A stretch of 33,798 bases of DNA from an uncultured Alphaproteobacteria bacterium (GTDB lineage: Bacteria > Pseudomonadota > Alphaproteobacteria > SHVP01): positions 1 to 33,798 of the forward strand of contig CALJDF010000078.1 of NCBI GenBank assembly GCA_938023835.1, read 5' to 3'. A program made the position numbers and the translations under genes. Under the pieces are notes generated by a model, which was not told the origin of the DNA, made no database searches, and was given only the letters and a program-made list of their open reading frames with translations. Positions 29,384 through 33,798 of this stretch are shown here, piece by piece. Within the stretch, counting starts at the first letter, position 1, and each line of letters begins with the position of its first letter.

Positions 29384-29419
29384 TTCGAATAATGCACCTA
29401 GCCCCGCCATAGCGCTGGG

Positions 29420-29536
29420 ATGGGTGGATGGGTTTACATTCTCGAATGCCGTGACGGCAGCTATTACGCGGGCAGCACGTCACGCGACGTCGAGGCGCGT
29501 GTGGGTGACCATAATAGCGGCGCGTTTGATGGCTAA
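29420..29536 (+). pseudogene. Truncated GIY-YIG endonuclease-domain gene
   Basis: MGGWVYILECRDGSYYAGSTSRDVEARVGDHNSGAFDG*, then TARRR in the same frame. Matches the start of small GIY-YIG proteins (VYIL...YY.G.T...R...H..G.FDGYTARRRPV), with a stop where Tyr is expected. Confidence 0.7.
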
Positions 29537-29599
29537 ACCGCGCGGCGGCGATCCGCCAAAGCAACCACGCCAAACGGCCACTTGCGCCGGGCTACATTC

Positions 29600-32398
29600 C
29601 TAATGCGCCTCATCCCAGTTCTGGCCCGTGCCCGCCTCCACCACCAGCGGCACCGTGAGGTTTACTGCTAGCGCCGCGTTTTCCATGGTGGTTTTGACCA
29701 GGGCTTTGGTGTCGTCGGCTTGGGCTTTGGGGACTTCGAAGACCAGCTCATCATGCACTTGGAGGAGCATTTTGGCGCCCAAGCCGACATCGGCCAGTGC
29801 GCCGGGGAGAACGATCATCGCGCGTTTGATGATGTCGGCGGCGGCGCCTTGTAAGGGGGCGTTGATGGCTTGGCGTTCCGCGAAGGCGCGGTGGGCGCCG
29901 TTTTTGTCGGCGATGGCCGGCAAGTGAATGCGGCGGCCGAACAGGGTTTTGACGTAGCCGTGGGCGCGGCAGAATTCTTTTTGTTCGTCCATGTAGCCGC
30001 GGATGCCAGGGAAGCGGTCGAAATAGGCCGCGATGTAATCGCGTGCGTCGGCTTGCGGGATCTTGAGTTGCCGGGCAAGGCCGAAAGCGGAGATGCCGTA
30101 GATGATGCCGAAGTTGATCGCCTTGGCGCGGCGGCGCACGGACGGGTCCATGCCTTCCACCGGGACCTCGAAGACCTCGCTTGCTGTCATCGCGTGGATG
30201 TCGATGCCCTCTTTGAAGGCTTTGTCGAGTTGCGGGATGTCGGCCATGTGGGCGAGCAGGCGCAATTCGATCTGCGAGTAATCGGCCGACAGCAGCACGT
30301 GGCCCTTGGCGGGCACGAAGGCTTGGCGGATCTTGCGGCCCTCTTCGGTGCGGATCGGGATGTTTTGCAGGTTGGGATCGTTGGACGACAGCCGGCCGGT
30401 GTTGGCCACGGCCATGTCGTAGGTGGTGTGGATGCGGCCGGTTTCGGGATTGATCTCGTTCGGGAGTTTGTCGGTATAGGTGTTCTTGAGTTTGGAGAGC
30501 TGACGCCAATCCAACACCTTGTCAGCCAGTTCGATCCCCTGCCCGCCTAAATATTCCAGCACGTCGGCGCCGGTACCCCAGGCGCCGCCCTTACCTTTTT
30601 TGCCGCCTTCGAGGCCCATGTCGTCGAACAGGATCTCGCCCAGTTGTTTGGGCGAGCCCACGTTGAATTCGGTCCCTGCGAGTTTGTGGATCTCGGTCTC
30701 CAGGCTGCCGAGGCGGCCTTCGAAGTCTTTCGACATCGCGCGCAAGGTTTTGGGGTCGGCGATGATGCCGGTGCGCTCCATATCCGCCAGCACCGGGATG
30801 AGCGGGCGGTCGAGCGTTTCGTACACCGCGACGACGCGGCTTTCGACGAGGCGGGGTTTCAGTTTGGCGTGCAGGCGCAGCGCGGTGTCGGCCTCTTCGC
30901 CCGCGAACGCGCTGGCTTGGTCGAGCGCGATCTCGACAAAGGTGACGGCTGATTTGCCTGTGCCGAGCAGGGATTTGAGCTCGGTCACCGGGCGGTCGAG
31001 ATATTCGGGCGCGATGCGGGAAAGATCATGCGCGTGCAAGCCGCCCTCGAGGGCGTAGGACAGCACCATGGTGTCGTCGACGGGCCCGAGCGCGATGCCG
31101 TAGCGGCCCAGCGTAAGGGTGGCGCGCTTGATGTCGTGGCCGATCTTGAGGACAGCGGCGTTTTCGAGCACCGGTTTCAGGAAGGCCAGCACCTCGTCGC
31201 GCGGCAGGCCCGGTCCCTCGGCGGCGGGGCCGTCGAGCAAATCGCGCTGGCCGTCGTCGGTGTTGGCAAGCGGTACCCAGGCGGCGTGGCCGGGATCGAC
31301 GCACAAGCCGATGCCGACCAGGGGATCGCGCACGGGGCGGCCCGCGGCGGTGTGGGTGACAAGCGCGAGATGGCCGCGTGCGGTGGCGAGGTCGGCGAGC
31401 TTTTGCAAGGCGGCCGCATCGGTGACGACGGTGTAGGCTGCCTGATCGGGCACGGCGGTGGCGGCGGGTGCGGGCGCGACCGCGCCATCGATGCCGAACT
31501 TGACGCGCACGCGCTTGGCGATGGCGGTGAATTCCATATCGTCGAGGAATGCGAGCAACGCATCGACATCGGGCGGCCTGAAGGTGAAGTCATCGAGTGC
31601 GTGATCGACGGCGCAGTCTTCGCGCAAGGTCACGAGATCGCGCGACAGGCGCGCTTGATCGGCAAACTCGATGAGGTTTTCGCGACGCTTGTTTTGTTTG
31701 ATCTCGGGCGCGCGTTCCAGGAGCGTATCGAGGTCGCCGTATTCGTTGATCAAGAGCGCGGCGGTTTTGATGCCGATGCCGGGCACGCCGGGGACGTTGT
31801 CGACCGAATCGCCGGCTAAGGATTGGACGTCGATCACACGCTCCGGGCCGACGCCGAATTTTTCCTGCACTTCGTCGGGGCCGATGGTGCGGGATTTCAT
31901 CGGGTCGTACATGGTGATGTGGCCGCCGACGAGCTGCATGAGGTCTTTGTCGGAGGACACGATCACCACTTCGTCGCCGTGTTCGCAGGCGACGCGCACG
32001 TAGGTCGCGATTATGTCATCGGCCTCGAAGCCTTCTTCTTCGACGACGGGGACGTTGAAGGCGCGTGTCGCCTCGCGGATATAGGCGAATTGCGGCGCGA
32101 GATCGTCGGGGGTTTCGTCGCGGTTGGCTTTGTAGTCTTCGAAGATCTCGTTGCGAAAGGATTCAGATCCCTTGTCGAAGACGACGGCGATGTGCGTGCC
32201 CTCGCCCGAGACGAAATGATCCTCCAATAGCTTATTCAGCATGTTGGCAAAACCAACAACGGCGCCCACGGGCAGCTTGTCGCGCTTGCGGGTGAGGGGC
32301 GGGAGCGCGTGGTAGGCGCGGAAAATATAGCCCGAGCCGTCGATCAAATAGACGCGGCGGCGGGCGTTGGATTTGGATTTCTTGGCGGCTGTGGGCAT
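29600..32398 (-). CDS. polA: DNA polymerase I
   Basis: YLIDGSGYIFRAYHALP, DYKANRDETPDDL, VVSSDKDLMQLV (5' nuclease). LLSADYSQIELRLLAHMA, RRRAKAINFGIIYGIS, LLQVHDELVFEVP (polymerase motifs A, B, C). Start at MPTAAKKSKSN. Confidence 0.95.
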   Translation of the reverse strand: MPTAAKKSKSNARRRVYLIDGSGYIFRAYHALPPLTRKRDKLPVGAVVGFANMLNKLLEDHFVSGEGTHIAVVFDKGSESFRNEIFEDYKANRDETPDDLAPQFAYIREATRAFNVPVVEEEGFEADDIIATYVRVACEHGDEVVIVSSDKDLMQLVGGHITMYDPMKSRTIGPDEVQEKFGVGPERVIDVQSLAGDSVDNVPGVPGIGIKTAALLINEYGDLDTLLERAPEIKQNKRRENLIEFADQARLSRDLVTLREDCAVDHALDDFTFRPPDVDALLAFLDDMEFTAIAKRVRVKFGIDGAVAPAPAATAVPDQAAYTVVTDAAALQKLADLATARGHLALVTHTAAGRPVRDPLVGIGLCVDPGHAAWVPLANTDDGQRDLLDGPAAEGPGLPRDEVLAFLKPVLENAAVLKIGHDIKRATLTLGRYGIALGPVDDTMVLSYALEGGLHAHDLSRIAPEYLDRPVTELKSLLGTGKSAVTFVEIALDQASAFAGEEADTALRLHAKLKPRLVESRVVAVYETLDRPLIPVLADMERTGIIADPKTLRAMSKDFEGRLGSLETEIHKLAGTEFNVGSPKQLGEILFDDMGLEGGKKGKGGAWGTGADVLEYLGGQGIELADKVLDWRQLSKLKNTYTDKLPNEINPETGRIHTTYDMAVANTGRLSSNDPNLQNIPIRTEEGRKIRQAFVPAKGHVLLSADYSQIELRLLAHMADIPQLDKAFKEGIDIHAMTASEVFEVPVEGMDPSVRRRAKAINFGIIYGISAFGLARQLKIPQADARDYIAAYFDRFPGIRGYMDEQKEFCRAHGYVKTLFGRRIHLPAIADKNGAHRAFAERQAINAPLQGAAADIIKRAMIVLPGALADVGLGAKMLLQVHDELVFEVPKAQADDTKALVKTTMENAALAVNLTVPLVVEAGTGQNWDEAH

Positions 32399-32509
32399 GG
32401 CGGCATCTTGCCACGCGCGCGCCGACGCTGGCACCCGGCGGGGGGCGGTTATCCACAAGTTTGCTGTTGCGCGGCTGCTTCCTTCAGCCGTTCATTTTTT
32501 TGGATGGGC

Positions 32510-32690
32510 AGGAAACGCCTTCTCCCCCTTCCCGAGGGGGAGGTTCGGAGGGGGTCGTTGGCAAAGCTGCGTTTGTTGGCGCAAACCCCCTCCTCGATCC
32601 TACCCCCGCGGGCAGGGGGAGGAGGCATGGTTGGCGCGCGCAAACATGCCCCTTCGAGACGCGGCCAAGGGGCCGCTCCTCAGGATGACG
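32510..32690. repeat. Composite intergenic repeat region (GGGGGAGG-type inverted repeats plus repeat unit R3)
   Basis: CTCCCCCTTCCCGAGGGGGAGGTTCGGAGGGGGTCG, CTCCTCGATCCTACCCCCGCGGGCAGGGGGAGGAGG, then CCTTCGAGACGCGGCC...CCGCTCCTCAGGATGACG. Confidence 0.6.
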
Positions 32691-32714
32691 CTGTAGGAGG
32701 TTGGGTGTTTGGGT

Positions 32715-32897
32715 CTAGGCCGCGCCGGCGGAGGGTGGGCCTTTGACGAAACGTTTGTCGCAATAGGGGCAGTCGATCCAGCCGTCTTTGGTGAGGTTGA
32801 GGTAGACCATGGGATGGCCCAGTTCGCCGCCGTCACAGCGAACGGTTTCTGTCTCGACGTAGACCGTTTCCGGTGCGTCGGTTTGGGGGGTCGGCAT
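32715..32897 (-). CDS. Small zinc-finger domain protein (zf-CHCC / NDUFS6-like)
   Basis: MPTPQTDAPETVYVETETVRCDGGELGHPMVYLNLTKDGWIDCPYCDKRFVKGPPSAGAA. Cys/His spacing C...H...CPYC. Confidence 0.8.
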   Translation of the reverse strand: MPTPQTDAPETVYVETETVRCDGGELGHPMVYLNLTKDGWIDCPYCDKRFVKGPPSAGAA

Positions 32898-33067
32898 CGG
32901 TGGGGAGGCCCTCTTTGCACGCGATCTCGTGACGCCCGCGCGCCACGACAGGAATGATAGGCGATTGCGCTTTGCGTGCAACTAGCGTGATGCGCGGCGC
33001 GGCATTGAACCCTGGGGGGCCGCTCCCGTAGGGTGGCCGTCTTGATGGTCCGCAGAAGGAAACGCCC

Positions 33068-33634
33068 ATGACGTTGATCCGGCTTGATCGCACCGACGGG
33101 GCTGCGGTGCTGACGCTCGACCGGCCGCCCGTGAATGCGATGAACCTTGCCTTGCTGGGCGACCTAGCGGCCGTGGCGGCCGAGGTGGCCGCCGATCCGC
33201 CGCCGCGCGGGCTGGTTGTGACCGGGGCCAACGGGGTGTTTTCGGCGGGCGCCGACATCAAGGAAGCGCCGGGCTACGACGCCGATCACGCGATGGTCCC
33301 TCACGGAACATCGGTCATCGTCCACACACCAGCCGTCTGCCGCTTCACCGCCCCATCCGCTCCCGAACGCCACCTGCAGGCAGCAGCAGCTCTGGGAGCC
33401 GACATTTCCGGAGCATCTCCCGATGAGGCCGGAGAAGTTCTTGCCGGACGAGTCCTGCACTTCATGCGTGAGATGGAACAGCCGATGGGCATCTCCGAAT
33501 TCGGCTACACCGAAGCCGACGTCCCCCGCCTCGTCGACGGCACTCTGGTCCAGGCCCGCCTGCTGAAACTCTCCCCCATCGAAACCGGCCCGGAAGAACT
33601 CGCCGACCTGTTCCGCAATTCGTTGAACCTGTAG
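33068..33634 (+). other. Hybrid ORF: enoyl-CoA hydratase N-terminus (~66 aa) joined in frame to an iron-containing alcohol dehydrogenase C-terminus; probable chimeric junction
   Basis: MTLIRLDRTDGAAVLTLDRPPVNAMN...GLVVTGANGVFSAGADIKE (crotonase fold), then YDADHAMVPHGTSVIVHTPAVCRFTAPSAPERHLQAAAALGADISGASPDEAGEVLA...GTLVQARLLKLSP (Fe-ADH / hydroxyacid-oxoacid transhydrogenase-like C-terminus). Confidence 0.7.
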
Positions 33635-33662
33635 ACCGGGTACCGGCCAGCCCGATTCCGTG

Positions 33663-33797
33663 CTACCGCTTCGAACGCATTGGGCAGCCTGGCGGAGTGG
33701 CGTCGGCAGATGGAATGCGGTCATCGACGTTAGTCGCCAGGCCCAGGAAACGCAGGACCTTGATGGCCTGCCAGGTGATGTCAAGTTCCCACCAGCG
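33663..33797 (-). CDS. C-terminal fragment of a fatty acid (acyl-CoA) desaturase, runs off the window
   Basis: Minus-strand frame RWWELDITWQAIKVLRFLGLATNVDDRIPSADATPPGCPMRSKR*, resembling desaturase C-termini. Confidence 0.5.
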   Translation of the reverse strand, partial: RWWELDITWQAIKVLRFLGLATNVDDRIPSADATPPGCPMRSKR

Positions 33798-33798
33798 G

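Noticed and set aside
29168-29410. 80-aa minus-strand ORF with internal repeat (NGEKLCVLDRRR / NGEKSCALDRRR)
   Set aside because: The protein repeat is a by-product of the 81-bp-period DNA repeat in a non-coding region. No start context or domain.
33068-33634. Genuine novel bifunctional hydratase-dehydrogenase fusion
   Set aside because: Both halves are truncated within their catalytic domains, and the switch coincides with a contig-end compositional change. Artefact or recombination junction is more plausible.
1-33798. CRISPR arrays, tRNA/rRNA genes, integrase/transposase genes, toxin-antitoxin or phage modules
   Set aside because: None seen. The repeats present are two-copy tandem or dispersed palindromic elements, not spacer-separated arrays.

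Overview
GC-rich alphaproteobacterial contig, mostly co-ordered housekeeping genes. In order: a 5'-truncated trpA, accD and folC (+); a translationally coupled minus-strand run tsaE-amgK-murU-addB-addA-trxA; pckA (-); a HugZ-family protein (-); a MATE transporter (+); a plus-strand regulatory run chvI-chvG-hprK-rapZ-manX(EIIA)-ptsH-ahcY; motA-motB; an accessory cluster of three paralogous FAD-dependent oxidoreductases plus one SDR; a repeat-rich intergenic zone with a truncated GIY-YIG gene; polA (-); a second repeat-rich gap; a small zinc-finger protein (-); and a hybrid ORF at the right end. Both ends look like foreign or chimeric sequence. The left ~110 bp is AT-rich and interrupts trpA. 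From about 33265 the right end switches from an enoyl-CoA hydratase N-terminus to an iron-type alcohol dehydrogenase C-terminus, followed by a desaturase C-terminus. I see no CRISPR array, tRNA, rRNA, or defence or phage module. The observations most worth a second look are: (1) a ManX-type EIIA whose phospho-accepting histidine position reads Gln while HPr keeps its His and Ser sites; (2) a Pol I whose 3'-5' exonuclease carboxylates all appear substituted; (3) the triplicated FAD oxidoreductase/SDR cluster; (4) a GIY-YIG remnant embedded in dispersed repeats; (5) a perfect 16-bp palindrome upstream of ahcY resembling an ArsR-family (SahR-type) operator. All homology calls are by eye, with no database search.
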